Notes under the pieces: model-generated
Told to the model about the DNA's origin: nothing
Databases searched by the model: none
The model's input: the letters and a program-made list of their open reading frames with translations, nothing else
Program-made: the position numbers and the translations under genes
Shown here: piece after piece, positions 9,399 to 18,535 of the stretch
How positions within the stretch are numbered: position 1 is the stretch's first letter
Layout: each line of letters starts with the position of its first letter
Assembly: GCA_016194975.1 (NCBI GenBank)
Contig: JACQAM010000026.1
Coordinates: forward strand, 62,001-126,000
Source of the DNA: Bacteroidota bacterium
GTDB taxonomy: Bacteria > Bacteroidota > Bacteroidia > Palsa-965
Direction of reading: 5' to 3'
Length of the DNA: 64,000 bases

Positions 9399-10196
9399 TT
9401 ATTTTTTTGTACAGACTACCTGGTTTTTATATTCGAGATTAATGACACTGTATTCATTCCATTTGCCGGTGCGCACCATTCCTTCGCGATAAAATACATC
9501 CAGCTTCTTCAGCTTCTCTCCGAGTTCATTTACATCGCCGAGAATGATGATCTGTTTCCCGATGCGCGGCACGAGTTCAAATCCTTTTTCATTGGTAAAA
9601 TACACCTGCACGATCTGCGACCTGAGTAAAGAATCTTCCTGCAGTTTTTTCGTGATCTGCCAGATGTCGTCGAGTTTCGTTGGCGTTTCAAAAACAGAAT
9701 CGGGATCTGATTTATCAAAAGGAGTTTCATAAGCGGAAGCATACGTGTCGTTGAAATTTCCATTGAACAACAGAACAGGCGCGGTGCATTCATCCGACAA
9801 CGGCATGAGAAAACCACGATCATCGAAATAATAGGATTCGCCGGAAGAAGTGAGGATGCGAGCAACTGCTTTCCGCTGGTGAAGATGAATGTTGAGTGTT
9901 CCATCCACATCCATGAAAACTTCTCCCGATTCAACAGCCGGATGATTCAGCATTAATTTTTCAATAGCAGGAACATCAATATCGGCGATCTGTTTTCCAA
10001 CCGGGTTGGCGTGATGATCGGAAAGTAATTTCAGCACATGATCTTCATCGAGAAAAATATCAGAACATTTCCTGTCGATGACAATATTTACTTTCGGACA
10101 AACACGATGCAGGTGTGCCTTTCCTGCAAATGTCATTGCGGTGATAAGCCCGATTCCAAGCAATGACCAGAGTGAAATGATGAGTATTTTTTTCAT
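9399..10196 (-). CDS. ftsQ: Cell division protein FtsQ
   Basis: FtsQ is the bitopic inner-membrane protein linking early and late divisome proteins. The 265 residues show one N-terminal membrane helix (about 3-23, ILIISLWSLLGIGLITAMTFA) and a periplasmic part with a POTRA-like segment (DIDVPAIEKLMLNHPAVESGEVFMDVDGTLNIHLHQRKAVARIL), then the beta domain with YYFDDRGFLMPLSDE. Sequence conservation of FtsQ is low, so the call relies on the helix, the POTRA pattern and the place between murC and ftsA. The start overlaps the murC stop by 4 nt. Confidence 0.9.
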   Translation of the reverse strand: MKKILIISLWSLLGIGLITAMTFAGKAHLHRVCPKVNIVIDRKCSDIFLDEDHVLKLLSDHHANPVGKQIADIDVPAIEKLMLNHPAVESGEVFMDVDGTLNIHLHQRKAVARILTSSGESYYFDDRGFLMPLSDECTAPVLLFNGNFNDTYASAYETPFDKSDPDSVFETPTKLDDIWQITKKLQEDSLLRSQIVQVYFTNEKGFELVPRIGKQIIILGDVNELGEKLKKLDVFYREGMVRTGKWNEYSVINLEYKNQVVCTKK

Positions 10197-11632
10197 TTTG
10201 TATTCTCCTTTCTGCTTGTCGCTTCGGTATTGAATTTTCTTCGCAATGCATTCTCAAATGGTTCAACAAAACGATCGATGTCGCCCGCTCCCATGGTGAT
10301 GAGCACATCAAAATCATGCTGCATTGTTTTTTCCACGAGTTCTTCTTTTGTATAGAGATTTTTCTTTTTCGTTTTTATCAATGACAACAGGAAAGAAGAA
10401 TTGATCCCCGCGATCGGTTTTTCTCTTGCCGGATAAATTTCGAGAAGGATCACATCGTCAAGTTTGCTGAGCGCCGAAGCAAATTCACCGGCGAAATCTT
10501 TTGTGCGTGAAAAAAGATGCGGCTGAAAAACTGCAGTAATCTTTTTCCCGGGAAATAATTCCTGCGCCGATGAAATGCACGCTTCCAGTTCGGCCGGGTG
10601 ATGGCCGTAATCGTCAATGTAAACTACTTTTTCATTTACAAAACGATAATCAAAACGCCGCGCAACTCCTTTGAAAGAAGAAAGCGCTTCACGCACCGCT
10701 TCATTTTTCACACCAGCCTGTTTCGCCGCTGAAACTGCAGCTACCGCATTCTCCACGTTATGCCTCCCGGGCAAACCGAGACTCAGATCTTCGAGACGAT
10801 CTCCGCAGCAATTCATATCGAAATAATATTTTCCATTCCTGATCCGGATATTCTCCGCGTAAGAATCCGTTGCATTGGAATCGAGTGAATAGCTCAGGAC
10901 TTTTGTTTTCACGAGCCCGAGTTTTTCAATCACTGTTTTTTTCGCGATCACTTTCTCCTTCACTTGTCCTGCAAATTGCCTGTAGGAATCATACATCGCA
11001 GAAGCATCGTTATAAATATCGAGATGATCGGCATCAACCGAAGTGATGATGGCGACTGCGGGATGCAGCCATAAAAATGAACGGTCGAATTCGTCTGCTT
11101 CTGCAACAACAATTTTTTCTATCGCGGGAATTTTTTCATCGGAAATATTTTTTCCAAGAAGAAGATTGGTATGATAATTCCCGGAAACACCACCGAGAAA
11201 AGCGGAACAGTCGATGCCCCCGGTACGCAACAAATGCGCAGTGAGTGTAGTCGTCGTCGTTTTTCCGTGCGTGCCCGCGATCGCGATCGTGTGCGCGTCG
11301 TCCGTGATGAGCCCGAGCACCTGCGCGCGCTTCATGAGTTTGTAATTTTCGGAACGAAACCAATTGAGTTCATGGTGATCTTCCGGAACAGCCGGCGTCC
11401 ACACCACGAGTACACCTTCCGTACTTTTCCTGATCTCTTCCGGAATATTTTTCACTTCGTCATCAAAATGAATTACTGCTCCTTCTTTCTGCAATTCATC
11501 CGTAATCGCAGAAGGAGTTTTGTCGTAACCGGAAACTTTTTTTCCTGAAGCAAGAAAGAAACGGGCAAGCGCACTCATTCCGATACCGCCGATACCGATG
11601 AAATAAATATTATGCAGATGATGTGTCTTCAT
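10193..11632 (-). CDS. murC: UDP-N-acetylmuramate--L-alanine ligase MurC
   Basis: MurC adds L-alanine to UDP-MurNAc in the cytoplasm using ATP. The 479-residue protein starts HNIYFIGIGGIGMSALARFF (nucleotide-binding N-terminal domain), carries the ATP P-loop AIAGTHGKTTTTTLTAHLL at about residue 117, VVAEADEFDRSFLWLHP, the HHPAELEA helix and the C-terminal domain FQPHLFSRTKDF. It overlaps murG upstream (stop of murG at 11629 and start at 11632) and ftsQ downstream by 4 nt, so translation is coupled. Confidence 0.97.
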   Translation of the reverse strand: MKTHHLHNIYFIGIGGIGMSALARFFLASGKKVSGYDKTPSAITDELQKEGAVIHFDDEVKNIPEEIRKSTEGVLVVWTPAVPEDHHELNWFRSENYKLMKRAQVLGLITDDAHTIAIAGTHGKTTTTTLTAHLLRTGGIDCSAFLGGVSGNYHTNLLLGKNISDEKIPAIEKIVVAEADEFDRSFLWLHPAVAIITSVDADHLDIYNDASAMYDSYRQFAGQVKEKVIAKKTVIEKLGLVKTKVLSYSLDSNATDSYAENIRIRNGKYYFDMNCCGDRLEDLSLGLPGRHNVENAVAAVSAAKQAGVKNEAVREALSSFKGVARRFDYRFVNEKVVYIDDYGHHPAELEACISSAQELFPGKKITAVFQPHLFSRTKDFAGEFASALSKLDDVILLEIYPAREKPIAGINSSFLLSLIKTKKKNLYTKEELVEKTMQHDFDVLITMGAGDIDRFVEPFENALRRKFNTEATSRKENTK

Positions 11633-12747
11633 CCTGTTTTCTTTTTTCCGATCAGTTCAAGCACTTCATTCGCTATGAGCTCTGCTGAATTTTTCACAGC
11701 GAGTGTGCTGATGTTCGCAGAAAGTTTTTCCTGCATCAATTTATCGTTCAATAAATCAATGATCCTTGCAGGAAGTTTTTCCTTTGCCTCCGCATCTTTC
11801 ACGAGTAATGCCGCTTCTTTTCTCACCAGCGACATCGCATTTTTAGACTGGTGATCTTCCGCCACATTCGGTGAAGGCACGAGAATGGCTGGTTTCTTTA
11901 CCAGGCATAATTCCGATACGGAACTTGCTCCCGCGCGCGACACGATCACATCGGCGGCAGCATACGCGAGATCCATTTTTGAAATGAAATCAAAAACTTT
12001 CATTCCGCGCTGGTCATTTTTCACTGCTTCTTCTGCTTCGCGGAAATAATTTTTCCCCGTTTGCCAGATGAGTTGAATATTATTTTCACGCAGTTGTTGC
12101 AGACATTGCTTTATCGTTTCGTTGATTGTTCTTGCCCCGAGGCTTCCTCCGATGACCAGCACTATTTTTTTATCCGCAGCAAGGCCGAAGATGCCCAATG
12201 CCTGTTTTCTTTTTCCTTCCAGTTCAAGAATATCACTGCGAACAGGGTTTCCTGTAAAAACAATTTTTTCTTTCGGAAAATATTTTTCCATTCCTTCATA
12301 AGCCACGCAGATGCGATTTGCTTTCTTCGAGAGAATTTTATTCGTGATGCCGGGAAATGAATTCTGTTCCTGTATGAGTGTAGGAATTCCTGCATTGGAC
12401 GCAACACGCAGCATGGGACCACTTGCATAACCTCCTGTTCCAATAGCTGCATCAGGGCGAAAACGTTTCAGTATTTTTTTCGCGCGCATGATGCTGCCGA
12501 GTAATTTGAAAGGAAAAGAAAAATTACTCAGCGTGAGTTTGCGTTGCAATCCGGCGATCTTCAATCCTTCGATACGGAATCCTGCAGCGGGAACCTTTTC
12601 CATTTCCATTCTTCCTTCCGCTCCCACAAAAAGAAAATCTGCATCCGGAACGCGGAGTTTGAGTGCATTTGCAATAGCGATGGCCGGAAAAATATGTCCG
12701 CCTGTACCGCCGCCGCTGATGATGAATTTAAGCTGTGGCAACTTCAC
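11629..12747 (-). CDS. murG: UDP-N-acetylglucosamine transferase MurG
   Basis: MurG converts lipid I to lipid II at the inner face of the membrane. Signature segments are FIISGGGTGGHIFPAIAIANAL (first G loop), GTGGYASGPMLRVA, LIQEQNSFPGITNKIL and the UDP-GlcNAc site VIGGSLGARTIN followed by SRAGASSVSELCLVKKPAILVPSP and EDHQSKNA. I place the start at GTG 12747 or TTG 12741, which lies just behind a purine-rich GGAGG sequence. The ATG at 12795 in the same frame would add 16 basic residues and overlap ftsW by 68 nt, which is less likely. Confidence 0.95.
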   Translation of the reverse strand: MKLPQLKFIISGGGTGGHIFPAIAIANALKLRVPDADFLFVGAEGRMEMEKVPAAGFRIEGLKIAGLQRKLTLSNFSFPFKLLGSIMRAKKILKRFRPDAAIGTGGYASGPMLRVASNAGIPTLIQEQNSFPGITNKILSKKANRICVAYEGMEKYFPKEKIVFTGNPVRSDILELEGKRKQALGIFGLAADKKIVLVIGGSLGARTINETIKQCLQQLRENNIQLIWQTGKNYFREAEEAVKNDQRGMKVFDFISKMDLAYAAADVIVSRAGASSVSELCLVKKPAILVPSPNVAEDHQSKNAMSLVRKEAALLVKDAEAKEKLPARIIDLLNDKLMQEKLSANISTLAVKNSAELIANEVLELIGKKKTG

Positions 12748-13948
12748 CTCCTCTCTGTATTCCTTCCGTTTTATTTTCCGCTTCAATATCCTCACCCGAT
12801 TCTGTTTCGCGGCTTACACTGAGAATAATTCCAATTGCGATGCTGGAGAATAACAATGAAGTTCCTCCCATGCTCAGGAAAGGAAGCGACTGGCCGGTGA
12901 CCGGAAATAAATTCACGGCGACCGCCATATTGATAAGTGCCTGGAAAATGAGACTGAATGAAAGTCCGAATGCAAGAAGCGTCCCGAATGTTTTCTGGCT
13001 TTTTGTTGCGACGCGCACACCGCGGTACAAAAGGATCATGTAGAGAAGAGTAATTCCGATGCCGCCGAAAATAGATCCGTATTCTTCGATGATGATCGCA
13101 TAAATAAAATCGGAATACGCTTCGGGAAGAAAATTCCGCTGCGTGGAATTGCCCGCGCCTTTACCCGTGATGCCTCCTGTTGCCACTGCGATCTTCGCGA
13201 GTTTTGCCTGGAGACTTTTGTCCGGATCTTTTTCTTCTTCTCCTTTGAAAAATTCAACGATACGTTGTTCCCACACGTGAACGCGCGGAAGTGCTTTCGG
13301 GAAAAAATATCCCATCATGATGAGCATGGAAAATCCTGCGATGGCAATGCCCAGCACTTTAACGATGGACTTGAACGGAACACGGCCGATGAACATGAGG
13401 ATAAGACACGTGGTGAAGAGTAATGCAGCAGTAGAAAAATTCGCGGGAAGGATCAATCCGCAAATGAGAAAAACAGGAAGCATGATGGATCTGAAAACCT
13501 GTTTGAAATCATTGAGCTGATCCTGCTTCTGCGTGAGCACGCGTGCGACATACATAATGAGCGCGAGCTTTGCAAAATCTGAAGACTGAAAAGTAAGGCC
13601 GACTCCCGGTATAGCGATCCAGCGTGATGCATCATTCACACTCGCACCATGAATAAGTGTATAGAGCAGAAGCGGCACAGAAATAAAAAGCATGATCTGT
13701 GAGACGCGCGAAAAATAAACGTAGCGGATGCGGTGCGTGATGTACATGAGTGCAAACCCGAGCAGGATGAGACGCGCATGTTTGAAAAGATAAAATTCAG
13801 TTTGCCCGTCATGATGTTTGTAAGCAAGAGCAACAATGGAACTGTAAACTGCAAGCAAGGAAAGCAAAGAAAGCAGCACAACGATCACCCAGACCACTTT
13901 GTCGCCTTTGAGAAATCCGAATAATTTTATCCTGTTCTCAGTTGCCAT
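12728..13948 (-). CDS. ftsW: Lipid II polymerase FtsW (SEDS family)
   Basis: FtsW is the polytopic SEDS glycosyltransferase that polymerises septal peptidoglycan with its partner FtsI. The 406 residues show about ten membrane segments, the loop NFSTAALLFTTCLILMFIGR, the GNSTQRNFLPEAYSDFIYAIIIEEYG motif and the end MAVAVNLFPVTGQSLPFLSMGGTSLL, all SEDS hallmarks. The large periplasmic loop contains the acidic stretch EEEKDPDKS. Its start overlaps the end of the MurD-like gene by 11 nt. RodA is a related alternative, but the dcw context supports FtsW. Confidence 0.96.
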   Translation of the reverse strand: MATENRIKLFGFLKGDKVVWVIVVLLSLLSLLAVYSSIVALAYKHHDGQTEFYLFKHARLILLGFALMYITHRIRYVYFSRVSQIMLFISVPLLLYTLIHGASVNDASRWIAIPGVGLTFQSSDFAKLALIMYVARVLTQKQDQLNDFKQVFRSIMLPVFLICGLILPANFSTAALLFTTCLILMFIGRVPFKSIVKVLGIAIAGFSMLIMMGYFFPKALPRVHVWEQRIVEFFKGEEEKDPDKSLQAKLAKIAVATGGITGKGAGNSTQRNFLPEAYSDFIYAIIIEEYGSIFGGIGITLLYMILLYRGVRVATKSQKTFGTLLAFGLSFSLIFQALINMAVAVNLFPVTGQSLPFLSMGGTSLLFSSIAIGIILSVSRETESGEDIEAENKTEGIQRGGEVATA

Positions 13949-14447
13949 GATGAAGTTTTTTCACGAGTTCGCGGAACCGGTCACCGCGATTCCTGTAATT
14001 ATCGAATGCATCATAACTCGGGCAGGAAGGAGAAAAAAGAATTGTTTTTATTTTTTCATCCGAGTACAACGCAGCAAGCGCTATCGCATCATGCAGGTTC
14101 TCTGCCTTCAATATTGTTTTTGTTTTTCCTTCGAACGCATTGAAATATTTCCATGGTGTGGATCCGAGCGCGATCACCACTTGCACTTTTTCACTGACGA
14201 ATTGAATAAGTTTATGATGATCATCGGCACGATCCGTTCCGCCGATGATCAGCGTAACGGGGCCGGGAATATCACGCAATGCAAACCAGGTCATATCCAC
14301 CGAAGTTGCAATGGAATGATTTACCCATTGCATGCCATTATGTTCGAGAACTGTTTCCAGGTAATGCGAATCATCGCCTTGTATTTTCAGGCGCGCATCA
14401 ACCAGTTCACGATAATGATCTTTTCCGGTGACAGGATTGCTTTTCAT
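13938..14447 (-). CDS. Stand-alone MurD C-terminal-domain paralogue
   Basis: A 169-residue protein directly downstream of murD (10 nt after its stop) that aligns with the C-terminal domain of the MurD encoded next to it. Shared landmarks are TWFAL after the substrate motif, GGTDRADDHHKL against GGVDKGNDYASL, ILFSPSCPSYDAFDNY against VLLSPACASFDLFENY, and RG..F. The DSKATN motif of MurD is changed to HSIATS (Asp, Lys and Asn lost), and the Lys of GGVDKGND is Arg. The N-terminal UDP-binding domain and the central P-loop domain are absent, so ligase activity is not expected. Start ATG at 14447; a longer open frame up to 14570 only overlaps murD. It looks like a tandem partial duplication that has diverged but kept an intact frame. 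Confidence 0.88.
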   Translation of the reverse strand: MKSNPVTGKDHYRELVDARLKIQGDDSHYLETVLEHNGMQWVNHSIATSVDMTWFALRDIPGPVTLIIGGTDRADDHHKLIQFVSEKVQVVIALGSTPWKYFNAFEGKTKTILKAENLHDAIALAALYSDEKIKTILFSPSCPSYDAFDNYRNRGDRFRELVKKLHHGN

Positions 14448-14457
14448 TTTATTTTTT

Positions 14458-15792
14458 TTAAAGTGCGCGAACAGCATTTTTGAACTGGCGGCCGCGGTCT
14501 TCATAATTCTCGAAAAGATCGAAGCTTGCGCAGGCAGGAGAAAGAAGAACGGTGTCTCCTTTTGTTGCAAAACGCGAGGACAACGTTACAGCTTGCTGTG
14601 CAGTTTTCGCTTCAGAAATATTTTTCACTACGCTGCCGAATATCTTTTTGATCTTCGCATTCTCGGTGCCGAGGATCACGATCGCTTTCACTTTGGTTTT
14701 CACCAGTTCGACAAGCGATGCGTAATCATTCCCTTTATCGACACCGCCAACGATCCACACAACAGGAGTGGTCATACTTTCGAGTGCAAACCACGTGGAA
14801 TTCACATTGGTTGCTTTCGAATCGTTGATGAAGTCGATGTTGTTCACGCGCGCAACGAATTCCATCCGGTGTTCTATATTCTGAACATCAGCGAGTGATT
14901 CGCGCACGGTTTCTTTTCTTACTTCCAGCAAGCGGGAGGCGATGCCGGCTGCCATGGAATTATAAATGTTGTGCTTGCCCTGGAGTGCGAGTTCTTCGAT
15001 CGTCATAGAGAATTGATTATGGTTTGTATTTATTATTATTTCATTTCCGTTGAGCCATGCACCTTCTTCCACTTTATTTTTCTGTGTGAAAGGATACAAG
15101 TGCGCCGCTGTTTTTCTTTTTTTCATTTCCTGCATCGTGATCTCATCGTCCATGCAGAAAATAAATGCGTCTTCCGGCTGCTGGTTCTGCGTGATGCGGA
15201 ATTTTGAAGCCGAATAATTTTCCATTTTGTGATCGTACCGGTCGAGGTGATCGGGAGTGATGTTGGTGAGCACGGCGATGTTTGCGCGGAAGTCGTACAT
15301 GTCATCGAGCTGAAAACTGCTCAGTTCGATCACGAAATAATCGTACTCCTTCTCTGCAACAAGAGCGGCAAAACTTTTTCCGACATTACCTCCCATCGCT
15401 ACATTCATTCCTGCTTTTTTCAGAATGTGATGAATGATGTGTGTCGTCGTTGTTTTTCCGTTGCTCCCCGTTATGCAGATCATTTTCGCATTGGTAAATC
15501 GCGCTGCGAATTCAATCTCGCTGATCACCGGTATTCCTTTTTTTCGCAATGCAACAATGAGCGGCGCAGTTCCCGGTATGCCCGGGCTCCTGATCACTTC
15601 ATCGGCACTGAGAATTTTTTTCTCCGTGTGATTTCCCTCTTCCCATTCGATCCCAAGATTTGAAAGAACGTCCTTGTACTTTTGTTTGATGATGTTTTTA
15701 TCTGTGACAAAAACATCCATTCCTTTTTTTTTCGCCAGCATTGCTGCGCCGGTTCCGCTTTCTCCTGCGCCGATGATCACGATGCGTTTCAT
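14458..15792 (-). CDS. murD: UDP-N-acetylmuramoylalanine--D-glutamate ligase MurD
   Basis: MurD adds D-glutamate to UDP-MurNAc-L-Ala. The 444-residue product has the N-terminal Rossmann domain (RIVIIGAGESGTGAAML), the P-loop CITGSNGKTTTTHIIHH, the DHLDRYDHKMENYSASKFRI motif, NDSKATNVNSTWFAL (substrate-binding DSKATN), GGVDKGND and SPACASFDLFENYEDRG. All the expected catalytic positions are present, in contrast to the diverged domain copy that follows it. The start is 7 nt after the mraY stop. Confidence 0.97.
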   Translation of the reverse strand: MKRIVIIGAGESGTGAAMLAKKKGMDVFVTDKNIIKQKYKDVLSNLGIEWEEGNHTEKKILSADEVIRSPGIPGTAPLIVALRKKGIPVISEIEFAARFTNAKMICITGSNGKTTTTHIIHHILKKAGMNVAMGGNVGKSFAALVAEKEYDYFVIELSSFQLDDMYDFRANIAVLTNITPDHLDRYDHKMENYSASKFRITQNQQPEDAFIFCMDDEITMQEMKKRKTAAHLYPFTQKNKVEEGAWLNGNEIIINTNHNQFSMTIEELALQGKHNIYNSMAAGIASRLLEVRKETVRESLADVQNIEHRMEFVARVNNIDFINDSKATNVNSTWFALESMTTPVVWIVGGVDKGNDYASLVELVKTKVKAIVILGTENAKIKKIFGSVVKNISEAKTAQQAVTLSSRFATKGDTVLLSPACASFDLFENYEDRGRQFKNAVRAL

Positions 15793-15799
15793 CCTGTGA

Positions 15800-17068
15800 T
15801 CAACGCAGTTTAAGAGTTGCTATAGCGAGAATTCCGAGCATGATGGCTATGATGAGGAATCGAAAAACAATTTTCGATTCGTGCATTCCTTTTTTCTGGT
15901 AATGATGATGCAAAGGCGACATCAGGAAAAGACGATGCGATCTTGCATAATCGAGACCGAATTTTTTCTTGCGGAACCTGAATACTGTGACCTGAAGTAT
16001 GACAGAGAATATCTCGACGAAAAAAGTTCCGCAGAGAATGGGAATGAGCAATTCTTTCCTGATCGCGATCGCAAACACCGCAATGATCCCACCGAGCGCG
16101 AGACTTCCGGTATCTCCCATGAAAACCTGCGCGGGATATGAATTGTACCAGAGAAATCCTACGCACGCACCAATGAATGCGCCGATGAACACCACAAGTT
16201 CTCCCGTGTCGGGGATATACATGATGTTCAGGTAATCGGCGAAGATGGTATTGCCCGAAACGTAAGCGAGAATTCCCAGCACGACACCGATCACTGCAGA
16301 AGTTCCGGATGCAAGTCCGTCAATTCCGTCGGTAACATTTGCACTGTTCGAAACAGCAGTGATGATGAAGATGACAATGGGAATGAAAATGAGCCACGCC
16401 CAGTCTTTCGCCTTATCACCGAGGAACCATAATAATTTTGAATAATCGAATTCATTATTTTTTACGAATGGAATTGTTGTTTTCAGTGAATGCGTTTCCT
16501 CACTTGCGTAAATCGGGAGATGCGCCGAAGGAGCTGAAGACTGTTCAGTGGTCATCGTGATGAGATCATTGTTCGCCGCAGAAATTTTTTCTTTCACACC
16601 TACATTATGATTGAAATAAAGAACAGACCCGACGAGTAACCCGAGCCCCACCTGTCCCATGATCTTGAATTTTCCGTGCAGTCCCTGTTTATCTTTTTTA
16701 AAAACCTTGATGTAATCGTCAATGAAACCGATGATGCCGAGCCACACTGTTGAGATGAGCATGAGCATGATGTAAACGTTCGCGAGTTTTGCAAACAACA
16801 AGGTGGGAATGACGATCGCTGCAAGAATGATGAGTCCGCCCATCGTAGGCGTTCCTTCTTTTTCTTTTTGTCCGTGCAGTCCCAGATCACGCACCATTTC
16901 GCCTACTTGTTTTTTCTTGATAAAAGTGATGATGCGTTTTCCGAAAACCATCGAGATGAGCAACGAAACGAATACCGCCATCGCCGCGCGGAAGGAGATG
17001 TACCGGAATACTCCCGCTCCCGGAAAATTGTGCACCTTATGCAACCACATGAAGAGATAGTAGAGCAT
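15800..17068 (-). CDS. mraY: Phospho-N-acetylmuramoyl-pentapeptide transferase MraY
   Basis: MraY transfers phospho-MurNAc-pentapeptide to undecaprenyl phosphate, making lipid I at the inner membrane. Motifs are [15 protein letters not shown], the catalytic Asp motif [39 protein letters not shown], the Mg-binding [13 protein letters not shown] and the final [11 protein letters not shown]-type motif (here [18 protein letters not shown]). The 422 residues exceed the usual 320-360 because of an insertion at about residues 155-215 in a loop ([20 protein letters not shown] onward), as commonly seen in Bacteroidota. Confidence 0.97.
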   Translation of the reverse strand: MLYYLFMWLHKVHNFPGAGVFRYISFRAAMAVFVSLLISMVFGKRIITFIKKKQVGEMVRDLGLHGQKEKEGTPTMGGLIILAAIVIPTLLFAKLANVYIMLMLISTVWLGIIGFIDDYIKVFKKDKQGLHGKFKIMGQVGLGLLVGSVLYFNHNVGVKEKISAANNDLITMTTEQSSAPSAHLPIYASEETHSLKTTIPFVKNNEFDYSKLLWFLGDKAKDWAWLIFIPIVIFIITAVSNSANVTDGIDGLASGTSAVIGVVLGILAYVSGNTIFADYLNIMYIPDTGELVVFIGAFIGACVGFLWYNSYPAQVFMGDTGSLALGGIIAVFAIAIRKELLIPILCGTFFVEIFSVILQVTVFRFRKKKFGLDYARSHRLFLMSPLHHHYQKKGMHESKIVFRFLIIAIMLGILAIATLKLR

Positions 17069-17071
17069 CGT

Positions 17072-18535
17072 TCAGGCTTTGGCGTTTTTTAAATTCTCAC
17101 TGAGTATTTCCATATCATCGAAAGGAAATTTTTCTCCTTTTATTTCCTGGTATTTTTCATGTCCTTTTCCCGCAACGAGCACGATGTCGCCCGGGCGTGC
17201 GAGCGCGACCGCGGTGCGTATCGCTTCTCTCCGGTCGGTGATCGAAATAGTGTTGCGCGAATTTTTTTCATCCACACCTTCCTGCATTTCGCGGATTATC
17301 GCAGCCGGATCTTCACTTCTCGGATTATCAGAAGTGAGAATAACACGATCGCTCAGCGTACACGCGATCTTTGCCATGAGCGGACGTTTTGTTCTGTCGC
17401 GATCACCGCCACAACCGATCACGGTGATCACCTGTTCATTTCCTCCTTTGATATCCTGAATCGTTCTCAGAACATTTTCGAGCGCGTCAGGTGTGTGTGC
17501 GTAATCGATGATCCCGGTAACACCACTTTCATTGCGCAGGTACTGGAATCTTCCTTCCACGGGGCCGAGTATGCTGAGTGTAGTGAGCACATTCAGTTTT
17601 TCCTGTCCGAGAAGAACAGCAGTTGCGTAAACAGCGAGAAGGTTGTATGCATTGAAACTACCAATGAGTTTGCTCCACATTTCTGTATTGTCGATGCTGA
17701 GATGTAAACCTGAAAACTGGTTCTCGATGATCCTGCATTTGAAATCACCAAGACTTTTTACCGAATAGGATCGGCGTAATGCGCGCGTGTTCTGCACCAT
17801 CACTGCACCGTTCGCATCATCTTTATTCACAAGCGCAAATGCTTCTTCACTGAGCTGATCGAAGAATTCTTTTTTTGCTTTCAGGTAGGCGTCGAAAGTT
17901 TTGTGATAGTCGAGATGATCGTGCGTGATGTTGGTGAAAACTCCACCGGCAAATTGCAATCCTGAAATTCTGTTCTGTACCACTGCATGCGAACTCACTT
18001 CCATGAAAACATATTTGCATCCGGCATCAACCATTTTGCGCAACAGGTGATTCAACCCGATAGCATCCGGCGTGGTATGCGTGGATGGAATTTCTTCTGT
18101 GTTGATCATGTTGCGCACCGTGGTGAACATTCCTGTTTTGATCCCGAGCGCGCGGAATAAATGATAGAGTAATGTGACTGTTGTAGTTTTCCCGTTTGTG
18201 CCGGTCACGCCAATGAGTTTCATCGAAGAAGAAGGGTCATCATAAAAATTCGAAGCCATGATACCGAGCGAGGCAGAACTGTCTGCAACTTTCACATAGG
18301 TGATCTTTTCACTCATCACTTCAGGAAATTCTTCACACACAATTGCAACAACACCAAGTTCTTCAGCTTTTGAAATAAAATCGTGACCGTCCGCAACCGT
18401 GCCTCGCACTGCGATGAACAATCCGTCCTTCTCTGCTTTGCGCGAATCAAACGTCATAGATACGACCGCAACATTCGTCGATCCCCTCACTTCGAGAAGC
18501 CTGCTTTTATAAAGTATGTCGCGCAATAATTTCAT
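17072..18535 (-). CDS. murE: UDP-MurNAc-tripeptide ligase MurE (meso-diaminopimelate type)
   Basis: MurE adds the third stem-peptide residue. The 487-residue protein has TFDSRKAEKDGLFIAVRGTVADGHDF in the N-terminal domain, the P-loop GVTGTNGKTTTVTLLYHLF, HTTPDAIGLNHLL, the DHLDYHKTFDAYLKAKKEFF motif and GCGGDRDRTKRPLMA. The amino-acid selectivity motif reads DNPRSEDP, the form of meso-diaminopimelate-adding enzymes, so the peptidoglycan is predicted to be DAP-type. It overlaps ftsI by 4 nt. Confidence 0.97.
   Translation of the reverse strand: MKLLRDILYKSRLLEVRGSTNVAVVSMTFDSRKAEKDGLFIAVRGTVADGHDFISKAEELGVVAIVCEEFPEVMSEKITYVKVADSSASLGIMASNFYDDPSSSMKLIGVTGTNGKTTTVTLLYHLFRALGIKTGMFTTVRNMINTEEIPSTHTTPDAIGLNHLLRKMVDAGCKYVFMEVSSHAVVQNRISGLQFAGGVFTNITHDHLDYHKTFDAYLKAKKEFFDQLSEEAFALVNKDDANGAVMVQNTRALRRSYSVKSLGDFKCRIIENQFSGLHLSIDNTEMWSKLIGSFNAYNLLAVYATAVLLGQEKLNVLTTLSILGPVEGRFQYLRNESGVTGIIDYAHTPDALENVLRTIQDIKGGNEQVITVIGCGGDRDRTKRPLMAKIACTLSDRVILTSDNPRSEDPAAIIREMQEGVDEKNSRNTISITDRREAIRTAVALARPGDIVLVAGKGHEKYQEIKGEKFPFDDMEILSENLKNAKA

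Noticed and set aside
13938-14570. 210-codon version of the MurD-like gene
   Set aside because: The first 41 codons overlap the 3' end of murD in another frame; Met at 14447 starts 10 nt after murD and matches the beginning of the domain.
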